Assembly: GCF_004103735.1 (NCBI RefSeq)
Contig: NZ_CP035281.1
Span: 2,170,001 to 2,234,000, forward strand
DNA: 64,000 nucleotides
Reading direction: 5' to 3'
DNA from: Aminipila luticellarii
GTDB taxonomy: Bacteria > Bacillota > Clostridia > Peptostreptococcales > Anaerovoracaceae
Position 1 is the first letter of the stretch. The number at the start of each line of letters is the position of its first letter. The position numbers and the translations under genes were made by a program. The notes under the pieces are model-generated. The model made no database searches and was not told the origin of the DNA. It worked only from the letters and a program-made list of their open reading frames with translations. Positions 27,521-36,123 of this stretch are shown here, piece after piece.

Positions 27521-27542
27521 GCACCTAAGATTTCTTAGGTGC
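27521..27542. other. Perfect hairpin downstream of the HsdS-like gene
   Basis: GCACCTAAG, 4-base loop, CTTAGGTGC, 9 bases after the HsdS-like stop codon. It has no clear T run on either side, so it may be a weak or Rho-assisted terminator or a protective 3' stem. The rest of the 27192-27551 gap is AT-rich with no gene I can support; it should hold the promoter of the Cap4-like gene. Confidence 0.45.
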
Positions 27543-27551
27543 TTTCGCTAT

Positions 27552-28796
27552 CTACTGTTTTATTGTTTTTATTATCATTTCATCAATTTGTTTCCTTAGC
27601 TGAAATATTTTTTCTTTTATGTTATCCTGTTTTCTTATTTCAGCCTGTATATCGCATACTATTTTTTCTTGCGTTTTAATATCAGGAATAGGAACCATAA
27701 AGTCTGATAGTTCTCTTGGAGACACTTTTACCATCGTTTGATTCTTCCCTTTGGAGGCGTACTTAAAATAGAGCCTTCCAATAAAAGAATTTATTGCATA
27801 TGCCATATACGGGGTATTTATGTTTGAATCAAACGTAATTTTAATCATCAAGTCTGGGTAAATAGTTGTTGGCACTTCGTCGTCAATAAAGGCAATAGAT
27901 GCCAATGAGACCAAGTCAGTTGTGTTTCCCCTACTTACAAAGAAATTCCCATTTGATATTACATACTTTTCAAAATCTTTTTTATACTCAGAACTGTATT
28001 TTGGATTATCAAAGGAAAGAGCTCCCGTCTTGTTAATGGCATCCAATCCTAACACTTGATAGTCACCACTATCCTCCGAGCAATCTGGTGACCACCCATT
28101 TTGTGTATCCAATATATGTAATCCCAATGGCTGGCAGCAACCTACTTCTCTCGTCAACTCGTTTTGGATTTCAACAGCTTTATTCCACCTATAACTTAAT
28201 CGGCAATTAATATTTTTATCTGAATATGAGTTGAACGATATAGTTTGCTTTTTTGAACAATCTATTTCGTACAATTTCATCGTATTAATCTCAAATTCAC
28301 GTTTAAAAACTGAATCAATTATCTCTTGTGCAGTAAGAATAGAATCATTTAGGCTATCGATCTCCCTTTCTTTATTTGCAATTAAATCAGATATTCGTTC
28401 TTGATTATCAAAAATAGTGTCTATGATTTTTTTGCTGAAACGCATATCTTTCAAATCATCTTTACTTAGTGTTGCATATCCCGTATATCCTTTTCTAATT
28501 CGGGCAATAGAAACCATATCATGATAAAACAGGGATTTTAAACAATAATATAAAATTTGCGGACATTTTCTTGCTTTCAGCCGTAAAAAAGCCGTTGAGA
28601 AATAAATATCTTTATCCTTATCTCGTATGCGTATGAATTTCCCCACAATTGCGGGGTCTTGTGGCAAAAGGAATGATATAAGTATATCATTTTCGTCAAC
28701 ACACATAATATCGCCCTTTTCAATTTTTTTGTAATAGCTATCCTCTAATAAATTTCTACTATCAAAAAGACTCATAATTGTCGGTATCATCAACAA
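27552..28796 (-). CDS. Type I/IIG restriction specificity (HsdS-like) protein, N-terminally truncated
   Basis: 414 residues. Two target-recognition halves separated by a coiled-coil repeat (NQERISDLIANKEREIDSLN...) and ended by a second one (IPDIKTQEKIVCDIQAEIRKQ), the layout of HsdS. The first half starts abruptly (MSLFDSRNLLEDSYYKKIEK), lacking the usual first part, and overlaps the end of the preceding gene in another frame. In relatives this first half is often fused to the C-terminus of a methylase. Here the methylase core is absent, so the DNA-recognition part is probably inactive or orphaned. Start uncertain: ATG at 28775 is also possible. Confidence 0.65.
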   Translation of the reverse strand: MLMIPTIMSLFDSRNLLEDSYYKKIEKGDIMCVDENDILISFLLPQDPAIVGKFIRIRDKDKDIYFSTAFLRLKARKCPQILYYCLKSLFYHDMVSIARIRKGYTGYATLSKDDLKDMRFSKKIIDTIFDNQERISDLIANKEREIDSLNDSILTAQEIIDSVFKREFEINTMKLYEIDCSKKQTISFNSYSDKNINCRLSYRWNKAVEIQNELTREVGCCQPLGLHILDTQNGWSPDCSEDSGDYQVLGLDAINKTGALSFDNPKYSSEYKKDFEKYVISNGNFFVSRGNTTDLVSLASIAFIDDEVPTTIYPDLMIKITFDSNINTPYMAYAINSFIGRLYFKYASKGKNQTMVKVSPRELSDFMVPIPDIKTQEKIVCDIQAEIRKQDNIKEKIFQLRKQIDEMIIKTIKQ

Positions 28797-29598
28797 AAGC
28801 TAAGGATTGAAAATCATATGTATCTCCATTGACCTTTTCGTCCTCGTCCTGAATTTTAGCTAAGATCAGGTTTGTGAGAGATGAGAAAACATCGTTATCA
28901 TCTGTCCCCCCACCGCCCCATAAGACATTGTGTAATTCCGTCTGTAAACTATTTAACAATTGATGTGTAAAATTGGTTTTAAGATCATGGGCACTACCTT
29001 TTTTATATGGGATTTTCTGTGCCTTCCCATACTTTACAGGAATTGCATTGCTATATTCTTTAACAGTTTCCCAATCCTTAAAAGTTGGATATTTTTCATA
29101 ATCAATTATTATGCATTCATCGTTAATGTCACTTCCTGCGACATTAATTGTATATAACATAAGATACTTTACTTTCCTTCGTTCAGCCTGCTCCATTGCG
29201 GCAACCTTAAATAATTGACGTTCTATTATCTGTTCTCTATCTTCATCTGCATAGGCCTGCGGTGATTTTAATTCAATAAAAAGAAAAGCATCTCCATTTA
29301 TATCTCTTACAATAAGATCAATAATACTCGTGTTTGTATGGGGTCTTCCTGCCTCGTACACATGTTCAATTTCAATTTTTGAAAGTTCATATCCATACTC
29401 GTTGCAAAGTTTTGTCAATAAACAAGCTCTTGTGATTTCTTCATCGCCTTTAATTTCATTAATTTTCTTTCCTATAATTAATCCTGAATAACTAATATTC
29501 TTTGTCGAAAAATCAAAGTTCTCTACCGCTTGAACGGTCTGCGAATTAATGAATTTTTTAATAGCGTCTTTTTGTGCTATAGTAATAGTATAGTCCAC
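28762..29598 (-). pseudogene. Remnant of a restriction-methylase: nuclease-like N-terminus only
   Basis: 278 residues. An HsdR_N-like PD-(D/E)xK domain is visible (D94 in SIIDLIVRD, E109 and K111 in FLFIELKSP), followed by the linker region KTNFTHQLLNSLQTELHN and WGGGGTDDNDVFSSLTNLI that in full-length relatives leads into a type I-type N6-adenine methylase. The frame stops at 28762 after DDTDNYESF with no SAM-binding or NPPF/Y motif. It then meets the HsdS-like frame, shifted by one position. The most economical reading is a deletion of the methylase core. Confidence 0.65.
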
Positions 29599-29808
29599 TA
29601 CTTTTTCCTCCTAAATGTCTGCAACTGTATTTTTTAACCTGCAATACCTGTGAGCTGGAATAATGGTTTTATTATTCATTGAAAATACAATCCTTACCAC
29701 AATCCATTCTATATAACCCAAATACTTTTATTAAACTAAGAGTATATATTGTCATTACTGATTATTGATATTTTGGTGATACTTTTATTGCTTTCTATCT
29801 TTTATAAA

Positions 29809-29838
29809 AAGACCGATAGATTAGCCTACCGGTCTTTC
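29809..29838 (-). terminator. Terminator of lysS
   Basis: Stem of 12-base arms (AAAGACCGATAG and its near complement, one mismatch) with a 6-base loop, followed by TTTTTAT on the minus strand, about 95 bases after the lysS stop. The remainder of the 29599-29932 gap is AT-rich and, apart from a 9-base tandem repeat at 29872-29891, shows nothing. Confidence 0.75.
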
Positions 29839-29932
29839 AAAAAAGTCAACTTTCTGTCTCTTCTCATTATTTGGGCGTAAATTGGGCGTATAACAAGCTT
29901 TCCAAAGCTCTCAAGCCCAGTGTTTAGCCATC

Positions 29933-31474
29933 TTATTTATCAATTGGCTTCATTGTCGGGAACAATATAATATCTCTAATAGATGGAGCATCTGTAATAA
30001 GCATGATCACTCTATCTATACCAATTCCAAGCCCGCCCGTAGGAGGAAGTCCCACTTCCAGTGCGTTGACAAAGTCCTCATCCATCGGATGTGCTTCATC
30101 ATCTGTTCCATCGTCAAGCTGAGCCTGCTGTGTCTTGAACCGTTCATACTGATCGATTGGGTCGTTCAATTCGGAGAACGCATTGGCAATTTCCCAGCAG
30201 TTCACATACGCTTCAAATCGTCTGGTGATTCTTGGATCTTTCGGATCCCGCTTGGCAAGCGGTGAGATTTCTACCGGATGTCCTGTTACAAAGACCGGTC
30301 CGTCCAGATATCCCGGTACATCCTCACAGAATTCTTCAAACATTTCTGCCAGGATTTTTCCTCTCGTCATGGCTTTCACTTCGTCTTTATCCATTCCCTG
30401 CTTGACAGCCGCTTCTCTGGCTTCTTCGTCTGTTACGATTGCAGAGAAATCAACACCGGTGATTTCCTTTATAGCATCTGCCATATCCAGTCTTCTCCAA
30501 GGCGGCGTCAGGTCAAAAGTTTTGCCTTGATATTCGATGACCATACTGCCTGTGGCAGCCAGAGCTGCTTTTGAAACAACCTGCTCCGTCACCTCCATCA
30601 TGGTGTCCATATCCGCATATGCCATATAGCATTCCATGGAAGTGAATTCCGGATTGTGATTTCTGTCCATACCCTCATTTCGGAACATCTTTCCCATTTC
30701 ATACACTCTGTCCAGACCGCCGACGATCAGTCTCTTCAAAAATAATTCGTTGGAAATACGAAGCTTCATGTCTAAATCAAGGGTGTTGTGATGAGTCGCA
30801 AAAGGCCTTGCATTCGCTCCCCCCGCAATGGTGGTCAGAATAGGTGTATCTACTTCCAGATATCCGTAATCCTTTTCCAGTACATCCTTAATGGCATGAA
30901 TAATCTTGGAACGCTGTACAAACGTATTTTTTACTTCGGGATTAACGATCAGATCCACATACCTTTGGCGATACCGCTGATCCTGATCCTTTAGCCCATG
31001 GAATTTATTCGGCAGCACCTGCAGCGACTTTGAAAGTAATACGATTTTGTGTATTTTAATTGAAATTTCGCCATGTCTTGTCTTGAACACTTCACCTTCC
31101 ACACCAATGATGTCACCGATATCATATGTCAGAAAAATCTCGTATTCTTCCGGTGTGATCGCATCCTGTCGTATATATCCCTGAATTCTGCCCAGTTTGT
31201 CCTGAATATCAATAAAGGAGGCTTTTCCCATATGCCTGTTGGCCATCATTCTGCCTGCACAAGAAACGGATTTTCCTTCCATTTCTTCAAAGCTTTCTTT
31301 GATATCCATGCTATAATCCGTTACATCCCAGTTTTCGATCAAAAATGGATTTCTGCCCATATCTTGAAGTTTTTTTAGCTTTTCTCTTCTGATCAGTCGT
31401 TGTTCGTTAAGCTTTTCTTCTGAAAGTTCTTCTTCCACTTCCGGATTTATATTTGTGTTTTCTTCTGTACTCAT
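29933..31474 (-). CDS. lysS: Lysyl-tRNA synthetase (class II)
   Basis: 513 residues. An N-terminal OB-fold anticodon-binding domain (SVSCAGRMMANRHMGKASF) precedes the class II core: motif 2 FRNEGMDRNHNPEFTSMEC and motif 3 GLGIGIDRVIM. The Lys-specific signature RPFATHHNTL is present. It follows greA after 63 bases, in the conserved dus-greA-lysS order of Firmicutes; the IS481 insertion upstream of greA separates this pair from dus. Confidence 0.96.
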   Translation of the reverse strand: MSTEENTNINPEVEEELSEEKLNEQRLIRREKLKKLQDMGRNPFLIENWDVTDYSMDIKESFEEMEGKSVSCAGRMMANRHMGKASFIDIQDKLGRIQGYIRQDAITPEEYEIFLTYDIGDIIGVEGEVFKTRHGEISIKIHKIVLLSKSLQVLPNKFHGLKDQDQRYRQRYVDLIVNPEVKNTFVQRSKIIHAIKDVLEKDYGYLEVDTPILTTIAGGANARPFATHHNTLDLDMKLRISNELFLKRLIVGGLDRVYEMGKMFRNEGMDRNHNPEFTSMECYMAYADMDTMMEVTEQVVSKAALAATGSMVIEYQGKTFDLTPPWRRLDMADAIKEITGVDFSAIVTDEEAREAAVKQGMDKDEVKAMTRGKILAEMFEEFCEDVPGYLDGPVFVTGHPVEISPLAKRDPKDPRITRRFEAYVNCWEIANAFSELNDPIDQYERFKTQQAQLDDGTDDEAHPMDEDFVNALEVGLPPTGGLGIGIDRVIMLITDAPSIRDIILFPTMKPIDK

Positions 31475-31537
31475 AGTATACCTCTTCCATCTTCTCTATA
31501 TTGTGAAGCCTGGCAGTCAGGCTGCTTCCAAGTAATC

Positions 31538-32011
31538 TTACTTGTATATATCTAAAATTTCGTAATGCATAAGGCCGTCAGGTACCTGAATTTCAACTGT
31601 TGAGCCTAGTTTTTGTCCCATCAGTGCACTGCCTACAGCAGATTCATTTGAAATCTTCCCCTCGAACGGATCTGCTTCTGTGGAACCAACTATCGTGTAC
31701 TCAGTTTCGAGGCCGGTTTCCTGGACCTTAATTTTGACTTTCAGCCCAACGTTGACATGGTCTTTGGGCATTTCGTTTTCATCTATAATCTTTGCTTTAC
31801 GAATCATGGTCTCAAGCTTATGGATTCTTTCTTCCAATTCTGCCTGCTCATTTTTCGCAGCATCATATTCCGCATTTTCAGACAAGTCACCATAGGAAAT
31901 GGCTTCCTTTAATCTTTCTGAAACCTCTTTACGCCTTACAGAAACTAGCTCTTCGTGCTCTGCTACAATTTTATCGTAGCCATCTTTCGTTAGCAATATT
32001 TCTTCTGCCAT
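31538..32011 (-). CDS. greA: Transcription elongation factor GreA
   Basis: 157 residues, the usual GreA length. The N-terminal coiled coil with the acidic tip (SYGDLSENAEYDAAKNEQAE) rescues backtracked RNA polymerase by stimulating transcript cleavage; the C-terminal FKBP-like domain holds ISNESAVGSALMGQKLGS. The frame is open to 32077, but AAGGAGAT before the ATG at 32011 fixes the start MAEEILLTKDGYDK. A near-consensus promoter lies 37 bases upstream. Confidence 0.96.
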   Translation of the reverse strand: MAEEILLTKDGYDKIVAEHEELVSVRRKEVSERLKEAISYGDLSENAEYDAAKNEQAELEERIHKLETMIRKAKIIDENEMPKDHVNVGLKVKIKVQETGLETEYTIVGSTEADPFEGKISNESAVGSALMGQKLGSTVEIQVPDGLMHYEILDIYK

Positions 32012-32047
32012 ATTTCCAATCTCCTTTCGACCTCTGTCGTATCGTAA

Positions 32048-32076
32048 TATTATACTCTTTGCGCCATGTAAAGTCA
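32048..32076 (-). promoter_or_regulatory. Strong sigma-A promoter of greA-lysS
   Basis: Minus strand TTGACT (32076-32071), 17-base spacer, TATAAT (32053-32048). The AT-rich bases just upstream, which could act as an UP element, are the left copy of the 24-base repeat that borders the IS481 element. Confidence 0.85.
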
Positions 32077-32081
32077 ATCAT

Positions 32082-32105
32082 AACCTTATTTTCCTAAATT
32101 TGTTT
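32082..32105 (+). repeat. Left copy of the 24-base direct repeat flanking the IS481 element
   Basis: Begins ACCTTATTTTCC and ends TTTGTTTT; identical to 33176-33199. It ends directly at the IS left end and starts 5 bases upstream of the greA -35 box. Either a very long target-site duplication or a pre-existing repeat. Confidence 0.85.
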
Positions 32106-33175
32106 TTGTAGGATTACAATACATGTGTTACATTAAGACAAAAAATAAATACGGGAAACGCTAAAATTATGTTATGCTTAATTCACCACAAACCAAAACA
32201 TCACAAATTGGAGGTCTCCCGTATGGCAAGTATAACACAAGATATGAAATATCGTCTATCCTTAATTAAATATGCTCAAAGATTTGGCGTTACAAAAGCT
32301 GCTATCAGATATCATCACAACAGGCAATATATTTATCGTTGGTTGCGTAGATATGATGGCTCTATTGAGTCCCTGAGAGAACTTTCTCGTAAGCCTCATT
32401 CCCATAAAAATCAGCATACTGCAAATGAGCTTAAACTCATTCATGATATGCGTCGTAGGAATCCAAATGCAGGTCTTGTTGTCTTTTGGGTCAAACTGCG
32501 ACAGCGGGGATATTCCAGATCCATTACTGGGCTCTATAGAGTACTAATCAAGCAATCTTTGATCCCTAAGAAACCTCAGAATCCTAAATATATTGCTAAA
32601 AAATATGAGCAAATGGAGTATCCAGGTCAAAGAGTACAAATTGATGTTAAATTTGTTCCATCCTCTTGCCTTGTTGGCGAAGCTTCTGATAAGAAATTCT
32701 ATCAATATACTGCTATTGATGAATTCTCTCGTTTTAGATATCTTGCTGCTTTTGAGGAACACAGCTCTTATTCTGCTTCTGAATTCCTTAAACAAGTTGT
32801 TAAAGCTTTCCCATTTAAGATCGAATGTGTTCAGACCGATAATGGGCAGGAATTTACAAAACGTCTTGGTACTTCTAAAAATCCAACGTTAACGCTATTC
32901 CAACGAACTCTTAAGGAACAAGGTATTATCCATAAAATGATAAGACCTTATACTCCAAGACATAATGGTAAAGTGGAACGCTCACATCGTAAGGATAATG
33001 AATATTTTTATGCGATAGCAAAGTTCTACTCATTCAATGATTTTAAATTACAACTAAAAAAGCATAATGCAAAGTACAATAACTTTCCTATGCGCCCTTT
33101 GGGCTGGGTTTCCCCAAGAGAAACTCTATTTAATTTTTTGAAGCACGGTGTAACATATGTTTGACAAACCTACAA
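32106..33175 (+). mobile_element. IS481-family insertion sequence
   Basis: About 1070 bases with imperfect terminal inverted repeats: TTGTAGG at both outer ends and TGTTACA about 20 bases further in (21 of 27 positions identical). It is flanked by the 24-base direct repeats. It separates greA from dus, which are adjacent in relatives. Ends are uncertain by one base because of the shared T/A. Confidence 0.85.
32223..33164 (+). CDS. IS481-family transposase (DDE)
   Basis: 313 residues. An N-terminal helix-turn-helix (FGVTKAAIRYHHNRQYIYRWL) is followed by an integrase catalytic core: D in QIDVKFV, D in VQTDNGQEF and E in RHNGKVERSHRKDNE. IS481 elements carry a single frame like this, unlike the two-frame IS3. 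The frame is open to 32169, but GGAGGT ends 7 bases before the ATG at 32223 (MASITQDMKYR). The frame is intact. Confidence 0.9.
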   Translation: MASITQDMKYRLSLIKYAQRFGVTKAAIRYHHNRQYIYRWLRRYDGSIESLRELSRKPHSHKNQHTANELKLIHDMRRRNPNAGLVVFWVKLRQRGYSRSITGLYRVLIKQSLIPKKPQNPKYIAKKYEQMEYPGQRVQIDVKFVPSSCLVGEASDKKFYQYTAIDEFSRFRYLAAFEEHSSYSASEFLKQVVKAFPFKIECVQTDNGQEFTKRLGTSKNPTLTLFQRTLKEQGIIHKMIRPYTPRHNGKVERSHRKDNEYFYAIAKFYSFNDFKLQLKKHNAKYNNFPMRPLGWVSPRETLFNFLKHGVTYV

Positions 33176-33199
33176 ACCTTATTTTCCTAAATTTGTTTT
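33176..33199 (+). repeat. Right copy of the 24-base direct repeat flanking the IS481 element
   Basis: Identical to 32082-32105 and starts directly after the IS right end. A further A before each copy may belong to either the IS or the repeat. Confidence 0.85.
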
Positions 33200-33305
33200 A
33201 ACCAGATTTCAGCTAAAAAAATTTCAATCCACCGCAATTTAAGAAGTATAAAATCGGTTGAAAATCCAATGAATATATGTTACCATAATTGTAGTTAAAT
33301 ATGTA

Positions 33306-33412
33306 TATTTCTTCTAGAAGAGTGTTCTCTACTGGCGGTATAGCCCGCGAGCCTCGGCCAATTCGTTTTGATCACGAAGCCAACAGTAAAGTCTGGATGA
33401 GCGGAGAAAGCA
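33306..33412 (+). promoter_or_regulatory. FMN (RFN) riboswitch aptamer, orphan
   Basis: Conserved RFN core segments in order: CTGGCGGTATAGCCCGCGAG, then CACGAAGCCAACAGT, then AAAGTCTGGATG, with closing arms near 33307-33314 and 33404-33410. Such aptamers (Rfam FMN family) switch off riboflavin synthesis or uptake genes when FMN is high. The P2 arm is shorter than usual (AGAAGAGTGTTCTCTAC) and the GGTGA part of a later stem is lost, so binding may be impaired. A hairpin (33405-33426) and a terminator follow, but the gene it should control is gone. Confidence 0.85.
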
Positions 33413-33451
33413 ATCAAATGCTTTCTATTTGCATACTCCGGAAGAAAAAAT

Positions 33452-33478
33452 AGACGGCATCCGCAGGATGTCTTTTTT
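33452..33478 (+). terminator. Terminator of the FMN riboswitch expression platform
   Basis: AGACGGCATCC, 3-base loop, GGATGTCT, then TTTTT. The GG is a bulge on one arm. It lies about 40 bases after the aptamer, and the perfect hairpin at 33405-33426 (AGAAAGCA/TGCTTTCT) could compete with aptamer folding, the arrangement of transcription-terminating FMN switches. Confidence 0.75.
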
Positions 33479-33501
33479 AATGCGCAGAAAGGAAAGGCGA
33501 T

Positions 33502-33525
33502 ATGAATACAATACAAAAACAGTAA
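33502..33525 (+). pseudogene. Seven-codon stump of the gene formerly under the FMN riboswitch
   Basis: After the terminator comes AGGAAAGG and an ATG giving MNTIQKQ, then a stop at 33525, immediately before the dus terminator. An intact ribosome binding site and start with only seven codons suggest the rest of a riboflavin transporter or biosynthesis gene was deleted. The identity of the lost gene cannot be read. Confidence 0.45.
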
Positions 33526-33527
33526 AA

Positions 33528-33559
33528 CCCCAATCGTTTCTTTATCAAAACGATTGGGG
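33528..33559 (-). terminator. Terminator of dus
   Basis: CCCCAATCGTTT and its perfect complement with an 8-base loop, followed by TTTTAC on the minus strand, 38 bases after the dus stop. Confidence 0.88.
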
Positions 33560-33597
33560 ACTTTGATCCTCTAAATTTATATTCAGGCTGACCTGCC

Positions 33598-34560
33598 TTA
33601 GCTTAATTGTTTCAAAAGCTGATGGATTTCTTCAAAGGTCTTCTTCTGATTGAGCTCTGAACGCAGATGAGCAGAACCCTTTATCCCTTTCAGATACCAT
33701 GAAATGTGCTTTCTCATTTCCCGAACGCCTACGTATTCTCCTTTTTCTGCAAGAACATATTCGCACTGCTTGCGGATTATATCCAGCCGCTCCTGTACTG
33801 TGGGCGGCTCCGGTTTGGGCTGCCCTTTCCAAAGAGCACACGCTTCTCTGAAAATCCATGGATTTCCTTGTGCGCCTCTGGCAATCATCACCAGGTCACA
33901 ACCGGTCTGATCCAGCATTCGCAGTGCATCCTCACCGGAGAAAATATCTCCATTTCCGATAACAGGTATCCCAATGGATTTCTTCACCTCAGCAATCTTA
34001 GACCAGTCTGCTTTTCCCGTGTAGTACTGTTCTCGGGTCCTTCCATGAACAGCCACCGCCGCAGCGCCGGCAGCTTCCGCTGCTCTGGCCACTTCCACCG
34101 CATTGATGGAGTTCTCATCAAATCCAATACGAATCTTAACGGTAACCGGTTTTTTTGCTTCTGCTGCCGTAACTCGAACCAGCTCATAAATTAACTCCGG
34201 ATTCTTGAGCAGGGCGGAGCCCTCTCCATTCTTTACAATTTTAGGTACGGGACATCCCATGTTGATATCGAGAACCGCATTAGGTCTGTCCGCTAACTCT
34301 CTGGCCGCATAGGCCAATATATCCGGCTCACTGCCAAATATCTGATAGGCCACAGGATGCTCATCCTCATACGTCTTTAATAATCTGTCCGTATTTTTAT
34401 CCTTATAATAAAGACCCTTCCCGCTGACCATTTCTGAATAGACCATGGCCGCTCCCATATGCCGGCAGATTCTTCTGAAGGAGGAATCGGTCACGCCCGC
34501 CAAGGGAGCCAGCAGAAACGGATTCTCCAGTTTTACATTTCCAATCACTATTTCTTTCAA
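33598..34560 (-). CDS. dusB: tRNA-dihydrouridine synthase (DusB type)
   Basis: 320 residues; an FMN enzyme reducing uridines of the tRNA D-loop with NADPH. Signatures: LAPLAGVTDSSFRR near the N-terminus, DINMGCPVPKI with the catalytic cysteine, and VKIRIGFDE and VHGRTREQYYTGKADW with the phosphate-binding NGDIFS. The C-terminal helical RNA-binding domain ends HQLLKQLS. It follows coaX after 37 bases. The order coaX-dus-greA-lysS is conserved in Clostridia; here the IS481 element and the orphan riboswitch separate dus from greA. Confidence 0.94.
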   Translation of the reverse strand: MKEIVIGNVKLENPFLLAPLAGVTDSSFRRICRHMGAAMVYSEMVSGKGLYYKDKNTDRLLKTYEDEHPVAYQIFGSEPDILAYAARELADRPNAVLDINMGCPVPKIVKNGEGSALLKNPELIYELVRVTAAEAKKPVTVKIRIGFDENSINAVEVARAAEAAGAAAVAVHGRTREQYYTGKADWSKIAEVKKSIGIPVIGNGDIFSGEDALRMLDQTGCDLVMIARGAQGNPWIFREACALWKGQPKPEPPTVQERLDIIRKQCEYVLAEKGEYVGVREMRKHISWYLKGIKGSAHLRSELNQKKTFEEIHQLLKQLS

Positions 34561-34597
34561 TTATTACTACCTCTTTGCCGGCTGAAAATTTCCATCC

Positions 34598-35392
34598 TTA
34601 TTTTTTATGTCCCTTATTCTTTTGATATATCAGCTGTAAGCCTTCCAATGTCAGCATTTTGTCCACATGATCGATGCAGTCAATACCTTGCTCAATCAGG
34701 CTGGCAAGACCGCCGGTAGCCACAACCGTAACTTCTTTACCGCTTTTGGTGAGATCCGCCAGTTCCTTTTTCATTTTTTTTGTAATATATTCAACCATTC
34801 CCATATGTCCATATACAAGTCCGGACTGCATACTCTCAATCGTATTTTTACAGATGGCATGACCGGGTTCTTCCAGTTCCACCTTAGGCAGCTTCGCTGT
34901 TTTTTCAAATAATGCATCCGAAGCAATCTTTACGCCCGGCGCAATGGTACCGCCCAAATATTCTGCATTCTCTGTGATGGCGCAGAACGTTGTTGCCGTC
35001 CCAAAATCTATTACAATAAGCGGTCCTCCGTATTTAGCATATGCCGCAACGGCATTTACTATCCGGTCTGCGCCCACTTGTTTAGGATTATCGTATTTCA
35101 CAATCAGACCTGTCTTTATTCCCGGGCCGATCACAATGGCTCTTTTATGGAAATATTTCATGGACAGATGCTGAAGCGTGTACAAAATGGACGGAACGAC
35201 TGTTGATATGATTACATCCTTTACTTCCCGAGTTTCCAATCCCTCATAGGTAAATAACTGGTTGATCACCATACCATACTCATCGGCACTTTTATTGTTA
35301 TCTGTTTCCAGCCTCCAATTTTGAATGAGTTCTCCGTCTTTAAATACACCTAAAACAATATTTGTGTTTCCTACGTCAAATGCTAGTAGCAT
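34598..35392 (-). CDS. coaX: Type III pantothenate kinase
   Basis: Phosphorylates pantothenate in the first step of coenzyme A synthesis; uses a monovalent cation and is not feedback-inhibited by CoA. 264 residues of the acetate/sugar kinase fold: [13 protein letters not shown] with D6, the central [12 protein letters not shown], and DFGTATTF. It heads a run with dusB downstream and has its own promoter upstream. The ferritin-like gene is divergent. Confidence 0.95.
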   Translation of the reverse strand: MLLAFDVGNTNIVLGVFKDGELIQNWRLETDNNKSADEYGMVINQLFTYEGLETREVKDVIISTVVPSILYTLQHLSMKYFHKRAIVIGPGIKTGLIVKYDNPKQVGADRIVNAVAAYAKYGGPLIVIDFGTATTFCAITENAEYLGGTIAPGVKIASDALFEKTAKLPKVELEEPGHAICKNTIESMQSGLVYGHMGMVEYITKKMKKELADLTKSGKEVTVVATGGLASLIEQGIDCIDHVDKMLTLEGLQLIYQKNKGHKK

Positions 35393-35481
35393 GGTCTTTC
35401 TCCTTTGCTCATGCGTTCATTAGTCCGGTTTCCACTCAATGGATAACCACGGCTTTTCTTTGGTAAAAATTTAACTAGATT

Positions 35482-35510
35482 AGTATACCCTTAAACCACT
35501 TATATTTCAA
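35482..35510 (-). promoter_or_regulatory. Putative sigma-A promoter of coaX-dus
   Basis: Minus strand TTGAAA (35510-35505), 17-base spacer, TATACT (35487-35482), about 90 bases before the coaX ATG. Confidence 0.6.
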
Positions 35511-35636
35511 TAATTTTTTGTAAAAATCAGCTTAAGGAGTTATCGTCCCATTGTATAAGAAGGTACGCTGCATGAAAAGAATTCTATTACATATATTGTA
35601 CTATATGCTTTCACTTGATAAAAAGGAGGGATTTCT

Positions 35637-36047
35637 TTGGATTCAGAGTTACTTGAAAATCTGCGGACTTATATCAGAACTGAACTGGTAGACGCCGATT
35701 TATACCGCCAATTAGCACCCATGGCTCCCAATGAAATGGAAATGAATTTGATCATGGAGATGGCTGCAGATGAGCAAAGTCATGCGGATGATTTTAAGCT
35801 GATTTATAAAGATCTGACGGGAGAGATCTATCGCCCCTCTATACCGGCTATCCATCTCAATGCGCCTTATTCGGATATTCTTCGGGATCGTGTTATCGAT
35901 GAGACCGGTGATTTCAGGAAGTACATGCATGAGCATCAGGAATATTTCCAGAACGAAGCGTTGAGAGAAGCCTTTTTCAATGCAGCGGTGGACGAAAATG
36001 TCCATGCGGTACGGTTATTAAATTTTACAAATAACCCGGAACAATAA
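35637..36047 (+). CDS. Ferritin-like (rubrerythrin-type) di-iron protein
   Basis: 136 residues, all helical. The four-helix di-iron pattern is visible: a first-helix glutamate (about E16), ExxH at E46-H49 (DEQSHADDF) and ExxH at E120-H123 (DENVHAVRL). No rubredoxin domain is attached. Such small proteins in anaerobes are linked to peroxide or oxygen handling, but substrate is unknown. It starts with TTG, supported by AAGGAGGG ending 6 bases before it. Single gene with a shared convergent terminator. Confidence 0.78.
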   Translation: MDSELLENLRTYIRTELVDADLYRQLAPMAPNEMEMNLIMEMAADEQSHADDFKLIYKDLTGEIYRPSIPAIHLNAPYSDILRDRVIDETGDFRKYMHEHQEYFQNEALREAFFNAAVDENVHAVRLLNFTNNPEQ

Positions 36048-36056
36048 CGGCGATAA

Positions 36057-36101
36057 AAAAATAAGCGCGGCACTCCGTTCCAGAACAACCGCACTTATTT
36101 T
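36057..36101. terminator. Convergent bidirectional terminator
   Basis: Arms AAAATAAGCGCGG and CCGCACTTATTTT (one mismatch) with an 18-base loop. A runs precede it and T runs follow on both strands, so it serves the ferritin-like gene (plus) and the biotin-carrier gene (minus). Confidence 0.85.
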
Positions 36102-36123
36102 CATTTCTCGTTTTAATAAAGCC

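Noticed and set aside
29872-29891. Tandem TTGGGCGTA repeat (11-base period), which in one frame reads FGRKLGV and a stop, as could end a recombinase
   Set aside because: Two copies are too few for a real repeat array, and the upstream frame has no recombinase features. No attachment-site pair was found.
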